This document shows, piece after piece, positions 16,905 to 26,330 of a stretch of DNA of 44,479 nt. Position 1 is the stretch's first letter. Each line of letters begins with the position of its first letter. Position numbers and translations under genes: made by a program. The stretch comes from CAYNST01 sp964399955. Its GTDB lineage: Bacteria; Pseudomonadota; Gammaproteobacteria; Pseudomonadales; Cellvibrionaceae. A model generated the notes under the pieces. It was not told the origin of the DNA, made no database searches, and was given only the letters and a program-made list of their open reading frames with translations. The stretch spans positions 1-44,479 of the forward strand of contig CAYNST010000014.1 of assembly GCA_964399955.1 (NCBI GenBank), written 5' to 3'.

Positions 16905-18062
16905 CTAGCTGAACAAAGACGAGAAATCGAGACTGAACGGCAGCGGGACACCCAGTTGCTCGGCAAAAAACAGCGCAGCCAAGCAGCCCAGCATCAACAG
17001 CGCGAGAGACCAGGACATAAGTCGAACCCGCCGTTTGGCGCTTGCCTGGGCCAGTTCCCGTGCCTGCCGCTCTTCCTGCGGATAGTTGGTGCGGAAAACC
17101 AGCTCCATGCGCCCAACCTGCAGCTTGTCATCGTGGCGCAGAGCGCTGTTGGTGCATTCGCGACCATTGATCAGCAGCGTGTTGGCGGCATGAGTGGCGC
17201 TGGCACGGTAACCTTTTTCGGTGCGGGTGATCAGCGCGTGATCCAAAGACACGGTACCGTCGACCAGGCAAACGTCTGCCCCGGAATCGCGCCCCACGCG
17301 CCACTCGTTCTGAAGGTCGTCAAACTCGAACACCTTGCCGCGTAGCGGCGCGGTAGTGACGATCAACCGCGGGCCGTCCCCCAGATCCAGAATCGGTTGG
17401 TCCGCATAGCTGCGCGAGATAAGCCGCTCCAGGGTCTCTGTACTGAGCATCTGCGTGCTCTCTATGCTGGCCTCGTCATCCTCCGGCTCTACCGGTGGTG
17501 GTGCCGCGCGAGGCGCACGTGAGGCCCGCCCCGAAGCCTTGGGGGGCTCAAGCTCAGGCTCCGGGTCTCGCTGGGCGCTCATGGGCGGCACTGCGGGTTC
17601 TTCCCGTGTCTCCACCATGGACTCATTGAGTTTGGGCTTCTTGAAGTGCCTGGCAATGGGCTCAATGGACGCCATCGGCTTCACCGCGCGAGGACGCAAC
17701 TCCGTGCCGGATCCGACCGCAGACGGATTGCCGCCGTCCTGGTGCCTGGCTTCCAGACGAAACGCCAGGTCGTCGAACGCGACTTCGTCGCCGGGGTTCA
17801 AGCGCACCCGGCCGCGAATTTTATTACCGTTGACGAATGTACCGTTGGTCGATTGCAGATCTTCTATATAGACGCCGCCTGGAGAGACATTTACCTTGGC
17901 GTGGTACCGCGAGATATGGCCAAAATCCAGTACGATTTCGCAGTCCATCTCCCGGCCGACCAGCATTTGCCCCTGCAGTTGGTACTCCGCATCGCCAGTC
18001 AGTGCACTCAATTTAAAGACACTGGATTGGTTCTTCAAACGTGTTGCATCTTCCGTAGCCAT
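16905..18062 (-). CDS. Membrane-anchored protein with two FHA domains
   Basis: A 385-residue protein with two phosphothreonine-binding FHA domains. The first (about 15-95) shows VGREMDCEIVLD, HISRYHAKV and STNGTFVNG. The second (about 205-295) shows WRVGRDSGADVCLVD, VSLDHALI and NTLLINGREC and is somewhat degenerate. A charged, proline-rich linker joins them. A single hydrophobic helix near the C-terminus (LALLMLGCLAALFFAEQL) probably anchors it to the inner membrane with the FHA domains inside the cell. I take the ATG at 18062, since the longer frame would need a TTG start. It lies downstream of pilU on the same strand after a 214-bp gap. It may read threonine phosphorylation by a kinase such as the one at 188-1918, but no direct link is visible. 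Confidence 0.85.
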   Translation of the reverse strand: MATEDATRLKNQSSVFKLSALTGDAEYQLQGQMLVGREMDCEIVLDFGHISRYHAKVNVSPGGVYIEDLQSTNGTFVNGNKIRGRVRLNPGDEVAFDDLAFRLEARHQDGGNPSAVGSGTELRPRAVKPMASIEPIARHFKKPKLNESMVETREEPAVPPMSAQRDPEPELEPPKASGRASRAPRAAPPPVEPEDDEASIESTQMLSTETLERLISRSYADQPILDLGDGPRLIVTTAPLRGKVFEFDDLQNEWRVGRDSGADVCLVDGTVSLDHALITRTEKGYRASATHAANTLLINGRECTNSALRHDDKLQVGRMELVFRTNYPQEERQARELAQASAKRRVRLMSWSLALLMLGCLAALFFAEQLGVPLPFSLDFSSLFS

Positions 18063-18276
18063 GTTTATTGTGATTCCGCGGTTAACATTCAAAGCTTTTA
18101 GTCTTCACCCGCGCGTTGAAGTGGCAGTTGCACGAGAGAATTTTTTATAGTGCGCGTAGGTCACCCCCAGCTGTGGCGTTGCCCGACCGGTGTGGCATCA
18201 GTTGGGCGCCGAGGGCGAAATCGCCATAAGTGCAAGATTATGAGACCTTTTCATGGGTTATAAAAGAAGCGAGTGC

Positions 18277-19455
18277 TCAAAATGAACGTTTTGGTCCCGG
18301 AATCGGCTCTTCTTCCTCTTCTTCAATCGCCTCCAATTGCAGCCCCTCAAAGTTCGTCGCACCAAGCTTGGGCGCCTTGGGCTGCCCTTCGCCCTGCGCC
18401 AGCTTGATCCGCAGCCGCAGGTTGTTCGGCGAGTCGGCGTTGGCTATGGCATCCTCAAAGCTGATCCGGCCGGCCATAAACAGCTTGAACAGCGCCGCGT
18501 CAAATGTCTGCATGCCTAAGTTTTCCGACTTTTCCATGATTTCCTTGATCTCGGGCAAGCGGTTTTTGAGAATCATCTCGGATATGGTTTTGGTGCCCAG
18601 CAGCACTTCCACCGCCGCACACCGCTTGCCGTCCACCGTGGGTACCAGGCGTTGCGACACAAAGCCACGCAAGTTTTGTGCAAGCCCCATCAATAGCTGG
18701 GGCTTTTTTTCGTCCGGGAACAGGTTGATGATACGCTCCAAAGCCTGATTGGCGTTATTGGCATGCAGAGTGGAGATGGCCAGGTGGCCGGTTTCTGCAA
18801 ATTCCAGCGCGTGCTCCATGGTTTCGCGGTCGCGAATTTCGCCAATCAGAATGACATCCGGGGCCTGACGCAGGGTGTTTTTCAAGGCATTTTTGAAACT
18901 GCGCGTATCCACGCCCACTTCCCGCTGGTTGATAATCGATTTTTTATGGCGGTGCACATACTCGACCGGGTCTTCAATGGTGATGATATGTCCACCCGAG
19001 GTGGCATTGCGGTGGTCGATCAGGGCCGCCAGCGACGTCGATTTACCCGATCCGGTACCGCCCACGAACAGCACCAGCCCGCGCTTGGTCATGATCAGCT
19101 CCTTCAGTACCTCGGGCAACTTCAGGTCGTCGAATTGCGGAATTTCAGTGTTGATGTTGCGGGCGACGATCGACACCTCGTTGCGCTGCTTGAAGATGTT
19201 GATGCGGAAGCGGCCGACCCCGGCAATGGAGATGGCCAGGTTCATCTCCAGCTCGCGAACGAACTGCTCGCGCTGCTCTGCATCCATCAAGGCGTTGGCT
19301 ATTTTCTCTATTTCACCCGCCTTATAGGCCTGCTGGGCCAAGGGTTTCAAGGTTCCTTGAAACTTGGCGCAGGGTGGCGCTCCGGTGCTCAGGTAGAGGT
19401 CTGATCCGTCCTTTTGCGCCAGGATTGTCAGATAAGGGTCTATCGGTGTGCCCAT
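18277..19455 (-). CDS. pilU: Type IV pilus retraction ATPase of the PilT/PilU family
   Basis: A 392-residue hexameric ATPase of the PilT/PilU group that powers pilus retraction at the cytoplasmic base of type IV pili. Walker A is GGTGSGKST at 132-140. The Asp box, Walker B (VILIGEIRD at 201-209) and the His box (AISTLHANN at about 226-234) are all present. The C-terminus extends beyond PilT length and ends in an acidic EEEEEEP stretch; this and the overall sequence favour PilU. pilT, usually next door, is not in the window. The ATG at 19455 follows no strong ribosome site. Its downstream neighbour is the FHA protein. Confidence 0.88.
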   Translation of the reverse strand: MGTPIDPYLTILAQKDGSDLYLSTGAPPCAKFQGTLKPLAQQAYKAGEIEKIANALMDAEQREQFVRELEMNLAISIAGVGRFRINIFKQRNEVSIVARNINTEIPQFDDLKLPEVLKELIMTKRGLVLFVGGTGSGKSTSLAALIDHRNATSGGHIITIEDPVEYVHRHKKSIINQREVGVDTRSFKNALKNTLRQAPDVILIGEIRDRETMEHALEFAETGHLAISTLHANNANQALERIINLFPDEKKPQLLMGLAQNLRGFVSQRLVPTVDGKRCAAVEVLLGTKTISEMILKNRLPEIKEIMEKSENLGMQTFDAALFKLFMAGRISFEDAIANADSPNNLRLRIKLAQGEGQPKAPKLGATNFEGLQLEAIEEEEEEPIPGPKRSF

Positions 19456-19633
19456 GTCGGAATGTCCTTCACTGCTGTGTGACCGGTAAGGTCGGCCGGG
19501 TGATGGGGGCGGCGGGAAGGTACGTGCGTGTACGGTGTAGAACCGCTGCTGACCAACGCAACCCGAGTGTCTGACTCAAGTATAGGTAGCAGATGCGGCT
19601 GCGCCAGCGCTGGGCAAGGGTGAAGGAAGGCAC

Positions 19634-19655
19634 CGGGGCACTGGGCTGTGCCCCG
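19634..19655 (-). terminator. Candidate valS terminator hairpin
   Basis: Stem CGGGGCAC at 19634-19641 with GTGCCCCG at 19648-19655, loop TGGGCT, starting 10 bp after the valS stop on the minus strand. The following T content is modest, so the call is weak. Confidence 0.45.
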
Positions 19656-19665
19656 ATAAAGTGGG

Positions 19666-22431
19666 CTAGAGTGCGGCGATTCTGCTTTGCTGCTGCTTTA
19701 ACTTGTGCAGCGCATCGGCAAGTGCGGCCAGTTTGTCCTGCTCTTTTTGCACCACATCTGCGGGCGCCTTGGCAACAAATGCCTGATTGGCCAGTTTGCT
19801 GCTTATGCGGCCGTGCTCTGTGCCGAGTTTGTCGATTTCTCGGCCAAGGCGTGCAACTTCGGCCTCCTTGTCGATAAGCCCGGCCATGGGCACCGCTATT
19901 TCCAGCTTGCTCACCAGTGCCGTAACGGCAAGCGGTGCTTGGTCGCCCTCGGCAAGCCAGCCCAGGCTTTCCAGGCCGGCAAGCTTCAACAGAAACTGTT
20001 GGTGATTGGCAACCCGACGGCGATCGCTCGGCTCCCCGTGCGCCAACAACAGCGGTATTTTTTTGGCCGGCGGAATTTGCATTTCGCCGCGAATGCCGCG
20101 AATGCCGACAATGACCTCCTTGAGCCATTCGATATCCGCGCCGGCTTCCGCATCGACGCTGCCGGTGTCCGCCACCGGGTAGGGCGCCAGCATGATGCTG
20201 TCGCCCTCGGCGCCGGCCAGTTGCTTCACCCGCTGCCAGACGTCTTCCGTAATGAATGGCATGAACGGATGCGCCAGTCGCAGGCTTGCCTCCAGCACGC
20301 GTATCAAAGTGCGGCGCGTACCCACCTGCACCTGAGTGGAGGCGGATTCGTCCCACAGCACCGGTTTGGAAAGCTCTATGTACCAGTCGCAGTAATCCTT
20401 CCAGATAAAGTCGTACAGCGCCTGGCTGGCCAGATCCAGCCGGTAGCTGGCAAATCCTTCGGCAACCCGTGCTGTGGTTTCCTGCAGGCGGCTGATGATC
20501 CAGCGGTCCGCGAGGGTGAGACTGTATTGGCTGTCGCCGGCGCCGCAGTCCTGGCCTTCGCAGTGCGATAACACATAGGCACTGGCGTTCCACAGCTTGT
20601 TGCAGAAGTTGCGGAAGCCCTCCACCCGACCCACATCAAAATTGATGTCGCGGCTGGTGGATGCCAAAGAATAGTAAGTGAAGCGCAGAGCGTCTGTACC
20701 GTAGGCCGCGATGCCTTCGGGAAATTCCTTGCGCGTGGCCTTTTCTATCTTGGGCGCAGTTTTGGGGTTCATCAATCCACTGGTGCGCTTCTGAAGCAGG
20801 CGCTGCAGGTCTATGCCGTCGATCAAATCAATCGGGTCCAGTACATTGCCTTTGGACTTGCTCATCTTCTGACCCTGGCCGTCGCGCACCAGTCCCGTCA
20901 CATAGACCGTTTTGAACGGCACCTCCTTGCGGAAGTGCAGTGTCAGCATGATCATGCGTGCCACCCAGAAGAAGATAATGTCAAAGCCCGTCACCAGCAC
21001 ATTGGTGGGGTGAAAGTTCTGCAACTCCTGGGTGTCCTCCGGCCAACCGAGGGTGCCAAAGGTCCACAGGCCAGAGGAGAACCAGGTATCCAATACATCG
21101 TCATCCTGCTTTAGGACAATGTCTTCACCCAAACCGTGTTCGCGTCTGATTTCGTCCTCACTACGCCCTACGTACACCTGGCCACTGCTGTCGTACCAGG
21201 CCGGGATACGGTGACCCCACCAGAGCTGACGCGAGATGCACCAGTCCTGAATGTCGCGCATCCAGGAAAAATACATGTTCTCGTACTGCTTGGGCACAAA
21301 CTCGATGTCTCCGGCTTCCACGGCCTTGACGGCCTGTTCCGCCAGGGGCGCGGTTCTCACATACCACTGGTTGGTCAGATAGGGTTCTATGACCACACCG
21401 CTGCGATCGCCCCTGGGCACCTTGAGCAGGTGGTCGTCAATCTTGTCCAGCAGCCCCAGCGCGTCCAGGTCGGCTACAACCTGTTTGCGCGCAGCAAAGC
21501 GCTCCAGCCCGCGATAGGCTTCGGGCACCTGATCGTTGAGGTTGGCGTCGTCGTCAAAGATGTTGATCAGTGGCAATTGATGACGAAGCCCCACCTCATA
21601 GTCGTTGAAATCGTGGGCCGGGGTGATTTTTACGCAGCCGGTTCCAAACGCTTTATCAACATATTCATCGCCAATGATGGGGATTTCTCTTTCGGTCAGC
21701 GGCAGGCGGACGGTTTTGCCAATCAGATGTTTATACCGTTCATCTTCCGGGTGCACGGCCACCGCGCTGTCGCCCAGCATGGTCTCCGGGCGGGTGGTGG
21801 CCACCACCAGTGAGCCGGTGCCGCAGGCCAGGGGGTAGCGGAAATGCCAAAGAAAGCCTTTTTCTTCTTCGCTTTGCACCTCCAGATCGGAGATGGCGGT
21901 GTGCAGTTTGGGGTCCCAGTTCACCAAACGTTTGCCGCGATAGATCAAACCGTCTTTATGCAGACGGATGAACACCTCCTGTACAGCCTTATAAAAGCCG
22001 TCGTCCATGGTGAAGCGCTCGCGGCTCCAGTCGGGTGATGCACCCAGGCGGCGCAACTGCCGCGTGATATTGCCGCCGGATTCCTCCTTCCACTGCCACA
22101 CGCGTTCAATGAACGGCTCGCGGCCCAGATCGTGGCGGGTTTTACCTTCGGCATCCAGCAGGCGCTCTACCACCATTTGGGTGGCGATCCCGGCGTGGTC
22201 TGTGCCCACCTGCCAAAGCGTATTGCGGCCACTCATGCGCTGGTGGCGAATCAAGGCGTCCATGATGCTCACTTGGAAACCGTGCCCCATATGCAGGCTG
22301 CCGGTGACATTGGGCGGCGGAATCATGATGCAGTATGGGTCGCCCTTGCCACTGGGGGCAAAGTGGCCGCCGCTTTCCCAGGTTTGATACCATTTTTGTT
22401 CGATGGCCGCGGGTTTGTAGGTTTTGTCCAT
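19666..22431 (-). CDS. valS: Valine--tRNA ligase
   Basis: A class I aminoacyl-tRNA synthetase that charges tRNA-Val and edits misactivated threonine. The 921-residue protein has the HIGH-type motif as HMGH (47-50, within PPNVTGSLHMGHGF) and KMSKS at about 522-526. The C-terminal 60-70 residues form the coiled-coil arm that binds tRNA (KEAEVARLGREIDKLG and onward). The length is normal for bacteria. In many gammaproteobacteria the order is pepA-holC-valS; here an extra acidic protein gene stands between holC and valS, with 375 bp before valS. A TATAAT read on the minus strand at 22700-22705 is a possible promoter. Confidence 0.98.
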   Translation of the reverse strand: MDKTYKPAAIEQKWYQTWESGGHFAPSGKGDPYCIMIPPPNVTGSLHMGHGFQVSIMDALIRHQRMSGRNTLWQVGTDHAGIATQMVVERLLDAEGKTRHDLGREPFIERVWQWKEESGGNITRQLRRLGASPDWSRERFTMDDGFYKAVQEVFIRLHKDGLIYRGKRLVNWDPKLHTAISDLEVQSEEEKGFLWHFRYPLACGTGSLVVATTRPETMLGDSAVAVHPEDERYKHLIGKTVRLPLTEREIPIIGDEYVDKAFGTGCVKITPAHDFNDYEVGLRHQLPLINIFDDDANLNDQVPEAYRGLERFAARKQVVADLDALGLLDKIDDHLLKVPRGDRSGVVIEPYLTNQWYVRTAPLAEQAVKAVEAGDIEFVPKQYENMYFSWMRDIQDWCISRQLWWGHRIPAWYDSSGQVYVGRSEDEIRREHGLGEDIVLKQDDDVLDTWFSSGLWTFGTLGWPEDTQELQNFHPTNVLVTGFDIIFFWVARMIMLTLHFRKEVPFKTVYVTGLVRDGQGQKMSKSKGNVLDPIDLIDGIDLQRLLQKRTSGLMNPKTAPKIEKATRKEFPEGIAAYGTDALRFTYYSLASTSRDINFDVGRVEGFRNFCNKLWNASAYVLSHCEGQDCGAGDSQYSLTLADRWIISRLQETTARVAEGFASYRLDLASQALYDFIWKDYCDWYIELSKPVLWDESASTQVQVGTRRTLIRVLEASLRLAHPFMPFITEDVWQRVKQLAGAEGDSIMLAPYPVADTGSVDAEAGADIEWLKEVIVGIRGIRGEMQIPPAKKIPLLLAHGEPSDRRRVANHQQFLLKLAGLESLGWLAEGDQAPLAVTALVSKLEIAVPMAGLIDKEAEVARLGREIDKLGTEHGRISSKLANQAFVAKAPADVVQKEQDKLAALADALHKLKQQQSRIAAL

Positions 22432-22806
22432 GAATCAAGTGCCAATAGGTTTAGGTTGTTGATGGCGGACGGCGTAGCGCCAGCGGGTGAAATAATGCTG
22501 TGTGTTGTCGTTTTGCCGCCTTGCCGGCTTGGGCAGGGCTGTGTGCGTTTGCGGTTTCCCTGCCGTTTGCCCAGTACCGTGCGCATAGCGGCCAGCAAAA
22601 GGAGGGCGTTGATTCGCCGCCCGCGCAGCCTGAGGGGCAGGCAGGTGTGTGGCGCGCCGTCAAAATACGCATCAATGAAAGGTGCAGGGAACTACCAGGA
22701 TTATACATAGCCCGGCGGGACCATGCAGGATTGTGTCGCGCCGGGCGTGCATGGCTCGCCTCTGGGGCAGAAAGCGCCCGGCGCAAGCAGGCAACAGCAG
22801 GGGGCG
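22432..22806. other. Intergenic region upstream of valS
   Basis: No supported gene. On the minus strand a perfect TATAAT at 22705-22700, preceded by TG and followed by CC, could start a valS transcript with a leader of about 260 bases. I did not find a T-box or attenuator-like structure in it by eye. Confidence 0.4.
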
Positions 22807-23622
22807 TTAGTCGTTCAGCATTCGCTTCAGGCGGCGGCGCAGCTCGGCCGCCACCAGCGGCAGGAATTCTGCCACCAGTTCATCAACCATTTGGTCGCGC
22901 TGATCGCTGATCCTGGACTTGGCATGAGTTGGTGGAGACAACTGCCCCAGGGCCGCTATGCGCTCAAACCGGTCGGGGCGGGTTCGGCTGCGGAACAGCG
23001 CCGTGCTGGCGTCAAGCGCGGCACTGGACTGGGCTATTTCTTCCACCAGGGTGCGTCGGCCCTGATGCAGCTTGTCCAGAATGTGTTGCGGCAGGAACGG
23101 GTTCTCCGTTTTCCTGGGCGGTTCTGCCGCTCCATCAGCGCCTGACTCTGCAGCGGACCGCGTTGACTCCAGCAGGGCTGCCGCTGCCAGGTTGAGTGCA
23201 GAAGCCGGGTCTGTTTTGGCGGGCGCAGGGTTAGCCGGGGCTGTGGTGCCGGGGGCTTCGCTGCGCGCCGCCAACGCAGATTGCAGGTCAAGCATTTCTT
23301 CGGGGGTGATGGACGGCTCGCCGGGTTGCAGACGTTTGTCTTCGTCGAGCGGATCGCTGAGCGGAGCCATGTGTTCCTGGGCCGGGTCTTCTATCAATGC
23401 GTCGTCCAGCATCAGCATGGGCACTTGGTCGTCTGCGTCGTCTGTAGCATCTTCATCAGCAGGCTCATTCGGTTTGGGTTCGCCGTGTGCACTGGAAGTT
23501 GAAGGTTCCACTGTTTCGAGCAATAGGGGAATGTCCATATCTTCCGCTTCAGTGTCGCTTGAAGCGGATTGCGCCGGTATATCAGAAGCGTCGCGGCTTC
23601 CTGACAAAGGTTCTGTGTTCAT
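22807..23622 (-). CDS. Acidic hypothetical protein with conserved-looking C-terminus
   Basis: A 271-residue protein of unknown function. Residues 1-160 are rich in Asp, Glu, Ser, Pro and Ala and look disordered. The last 100 residues look folded and helical: ENPFLPQHILDKLHQGR, VEEIAQSSAALDAS, and a terminal DQMVDELVAEFLPLVAAELRRRLKRML that could be an amphipathic helix. No signal peptide or membrane helix. It sits between holC and valS, where many related genomes have no gene, and is separated from holC by 414 bp. Codon use resembles the neighbours, so it is probably a real lineage-specific gene. No function can be assigned. Confidence 0.75.
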   Translation of the reverse strand: MNTEPLSGSRDASDIPAQSASSDTEAEDMDIPLLLETVEPSTSSAHGEPKPNEPADEDATDDADDQVPMLMLDDALIEDPAQEHMAPLSDPLDEDKRLQPGEPSITPEEMLDLQSALAARSEAPGTTAPANPAPAKTDPASALNLAAAALLESTRSAAESGADGAAEPPRKTENPFLPQHILDKLHQGRRTLVEEIAQSSAALDASTALFRSRTRPDRFERIAALGQLSPPTHAKSRISDQRDQMVDELVAEFLPLVAAELRRRLKRMLND

Positions 23623-24036
23623 TGGCGTACCCCACGTTAGAGAGTCACTTATTGTTATACGTTTTTTTATCCCGATGCCGGGCCACTCAGGACCTATATA
23701 GGGTCAAAAGTATGAGGTCCCAAGCCTAACCAGGGCCGCCTCGCTGCATCCCGTCGCCCGGCTGGCGCGTGAAACAAGCTTTGTTCGGCTGCCTTGTCTC
23801 ACTGGGTATGCAAGTTGTGATCAATGATTATTTTGCGTCGCCTGGGCCCCCGAGTGCAGCACCTGTTGTTTGCTTTGCGCATCAGCGGACGCTGCTGCTG
23901 TATGGTCAAGCTCTCCCCGCCTTTTGAGCACTGCAGCATCAATAGTATCGCTGCAAAACCCGAGTCCCGCAATCGGTCAGACGGCTTCTTCTCACTTTGC
24001 TAAACAACCTGCTCCCGGGCCCCTTGAATGGTAAAT
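23623..24036. other. Intergenic region between holC and the acidic protein gene
   Basis: About 414 bp without a supported gene. It breaks the expected holC-valS transcript, so the downstream genes probably have their own promoter here. A TATAAC read on the minus strand at 23659-23654 is a possible -10, but no good -35 is visible. Confidence 0.4.
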
Positions 24037-24459
24037 TTATCCCAGTTTATGGGTGTTGATTTCAAAGCCTTGCTCTTTCAGTTGCAGATAGCTGCGACGG
24101 GTGCAGGCAAGAATGTCTGGAGTCTGCACTACAATTTCTGCTATCCGTTTGAAACGACCGGGTTCGGCCACCGGCGCGCGCCCCAGATTGATCAGCAGGT
24201 CGCGCGTTGGTGCTCGGATTGATTCATCTGTAACAAGGATACGTGCGGAGGGCTCATCCTGACTAAGTGAATGGGGAAGAAATGATTCGGCCTGAAAACG
24301 CCAAAGCAGCTGGTCAAGCTGTTGGGCACCAGAAGGGTCGGTCGCCACCAGGGCCACCGACAAATTCTGGCGATACGCCTTTTCTGCCAGGCGGCAGGCG
24401 AACAGGTAGCGCGCGTCTTCGTGTTGCTCGGCCAGGATGTAAAAATCGACGCGCGTCAT
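24037..24459 (-). CDS. holC: DNA polymerase III chi subunit
   Basis: HolC (chi) pairs with psi in the clamp-loader complex and contacts single-strand binding protein on the lagging strand. The ATG at 24459 gives a 140-residue protein beginning MTRVDFYILAE, a typical chi N-terminus; the frame is open further upstream only because it runs into pepA. FACRLAEKAYRQ and LLWRFQAESFLPH are conserved-type chi segments, and LINLGRAPV fits the family core. It starts 14 bp after the pepA stop codon, so the two are co-transcribed, in the order common to gammaproteobacteria. Confidence 0.9.
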   Translation of the reverse strand: MTRVDFYILAEQHEDARYLFACRLAEKAYRQNLSVALVATDPSGAQQLDQLLWRFQAESFLPHSLSQDEPSARILVTDESIRAPTRDLLINLGRAPVAEPGRFKRIAEIVVQTPDILACTRRSYLQLKEQGFEINTHKLG

Positions 24460-24473
24460 TGTTGGTTTGGATT

Positions 24474-25952
24474 CTACTTGTAAATACCCAGCAGGTACTG
24501 CAGCAACATGGCCACCGGCCGGCCGCTTGCTCCTTTGGCTGCGCCCGAGTGCCAGGCCGTCCCGGCAATATCCAGGTGCGCCCACTTGTAGCTCTCGGCA
24601 AAACGCGACAGGAAACAAGCTGCGGTCACTGAGCCTGCTTCGCGCCCGCCAATATTGGCCAAATCGGCAAAATTACTCTGCAGCGACTTGTGGTATTCCT
24701 CCCAAAGCGGCATCTGCCATGCTGGGTCCTGCGCAGCCTTGCCTGCGGCCAGCAGTTCGTCAGCCAACAGCTGGTCGTTGGCAAACAAACCGGTTGCGTG
24801 GTTACCTAAGGCTATCACGCAGGCGCCGGTCAGGGTGGCAATGTCTATAACCGCCTTGGGCTTGAAGCGCTCCACGTACGTCAGCGCATCGCAGAGCACC
24901 AGCCGGCCCTCGGCATCGGTATTGAGTACCTCAATTGTCAGTCCAGCCATGGAGGTGACAACGTCGCCAGGTTTGGTGGCGCCGCCACTGGGCATGTTTT
25001 CTGCGGCCGCCACCACGCCAACCACATTCACTGGCGCGTTGAGAGCCTGCAAGGTTTTCATTACTCCAAATACGCTGGCGGCGCCGCACATGTCGTACTT
25101 CATTTCATCCATGCCCGGGCCGGGTTTGATGCTGATGCCGCCGGTGTCAAAGGTGATACCTTTACCCACCAGCACCGTGGGTTTGTCGTCCGCAGCGCCG
25201 CCTTTGTACTCCATTACAATCAGTTTGGCCGGCTGGTCGCTGCCGGCAGACACCGAGAGCAGGGCACCCATTTTCAGTTTTTTCATCTGCTTTTCGTCAA
25301 GAATCTCCACCGACAGCTTCTTGCTGCCCTCGGCCAAGGCCATAGCCTGTTCGGCCAGGTAGGTGGGGGTGCAGATGTTGCCTGGCAGGTTACCCAGTTG
25401 CCGCGCAAAGTTGGCGCCTTCGCCCAACGCTTGGCCGGCCGCTACGCCTTTTTTCCAGTCGCCGCTGCTCTGCTCGCTGTGAAAGGTAAATTTTTTCAAT
25501 GTCAGCGGCTTTACGTCGCGTGTTTTGGTTTGGCTGTAGCTATAGAGTGCTCGGCTCAGGTGTTCGGTCAGCACCAGGCCAAACTGTTGATCGGACACCT
25601 CGGAGTGGTTTTCGATTGACCAGGCCGCATGTTTGATGGATTTGCCCCGCAGTTCTTTGCCAATGCTGGCGGCGCAGGCTTTCAGGTCCTTAGGCGTGAC
25701 TCGCTGTGGGCTTTCACCCAGGCACACCAACAGTACCCGCGGGAAGGGCGCCTGTCGCGGCGGCGTAACCCACAGGCATTTTCCGGCTTTCAGCGTCAAA
25801 TCACCCAGTGCCAGCACACCGGCAATGGCTTGGTCCATCAAGGAGTCTATAGTCTGTGCTGCAGCAGAGAGACTTTTATCGCCGTAAACATGGGCGATCA
25901 GGCAGTCGGCGTTGAGTTTTTCAAGAGGACCTGCTTTAACACGAAAATCCAT
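24474..25952 (-). CDS. pepA: Leucyl aminopeptidase (cytosol aminopeptidase, M17)
   Basis: PepA removes N-terminal residues from peptides with two divalent metals, and in E. coli it also binds DNA at cer and carAB sites. The 492-residue protein has the M17 signature NTDAEGRL at 344-351 and the metal and substrate segment VGKGITFDTGGISIKP at about 265-280, with a C-terminal hexamer-forming core of typical length. MDFRVKAGP at 25952 is the only sensible start. It is divergent from lptF across 378 bp, the classical pepA/lptFG arrangement of gammaproteobacteria, and leads the pepA-holC unit. Confidence 0.96.
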   Translation of the reverse strand: MDFRVKAGPLEKLNADCLIAHVYGDKSLSAAAQTIDSLMDQAIAGVLALGDLTLKAGKCLWVTPPRQAPFPRVLLVCLGESPQRVTPKDLKACAASIGKELRGKSIKHAAWSIENHSEVSDQQFGLVLTEHLSRALYSYSQTKTRDVKPLTLKKFTFHSEQSSGDWKKGVAAGQALGEGANFARQLGNLPGNICTPTYLAEQAMALAEGSKKLSVEILDEKQMKKLKMGALLSVSAGSDQPAKLIVMEYKGGAADDKPTVLVGKGITFDTGGISIKPGPGMDEMKYDMCGAASVFGVMKTLQALNAPVNVVGVVAAAENMPSGGATKPGDVVTSMAGLTIEVLNTDAEGRLVLCDALTYVERFKPKAVIDIATLTGACVIALGNHATGLFANDQLLADELLAAGKAAQDPAWQMPLWEEYHKSLQSNFADLANIGGREAGSVTAACFLSRFAESYKWAHLDIAGTAWHSGAAKGASGRPVAMLLQYLLGIYK

Positions 25953-26330
25953 ACTAGTTCCCGCTGGTTAAGAAGTTGGTTCGGTAAGAGCAATTGATTC
26001 GTATAGTGACTGCTTTGTGCGCTTATTTCAAACTCGGTGCGGTGGCCGTGGCACAGTCGCGCCGGACTGTAATGATTGTAGTAGCTGGGCGTTATCTTAT
26101 TGCCTGCCAACCTGGGTATAATCCGGCGGCAGCTAACCGGTCCCTGCCCAAATTTGCCCGTGGCTGCGTTTAAATCTGCGCGTTTAAACGTGTAAACTCA
26201 TGCTCTTTTGCCTTGCTGGCGCACACCGGGACGCTATTTGCGCAGTCGCGGACGGCGCTTAGCCGTTTCATCCGGTTTTGATCTACCTGCGGCCGTTTGT
26301 TGGCCCTCAACAGAGGCAACCCCCTGCGAC
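25953..26330. other. Divergent pepA/lptF regulatory region
   Basis: No gene supported. It separates the divergent pepA and lptF genes. On the plus strand it holds the TGGGTATAATCC element at 26113-26124. The in-frame codons before lptF down to 26208 overlap this region and show no protein-like content. Confidence 0.5.
26100..26122 (+). promoter_or_regulatory. Candidate lptF promoter
   Basis: Perfect TATAAT at 26117-26122 preceded by TGGG. TTGCCT lies 11 bp upstream (26100-26105), as in the fabV promoter. The distance to the lptF GTG is about 210 bp, so an additional promoter nearer the gene is possible. Confidence 0.5.

Noticed and set aside
19469..20593. 374-codon minus-strand frame running past the valS stop
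   Set aside because: It overlaps valS out of frame and has low-complexity Arg/Gly/Ala content.
22432..22806. T-box or attenuator upstream of valS
   Set aside because: No T-box-like sequence is visible, and such elements are rare in gammaproteobacteria.
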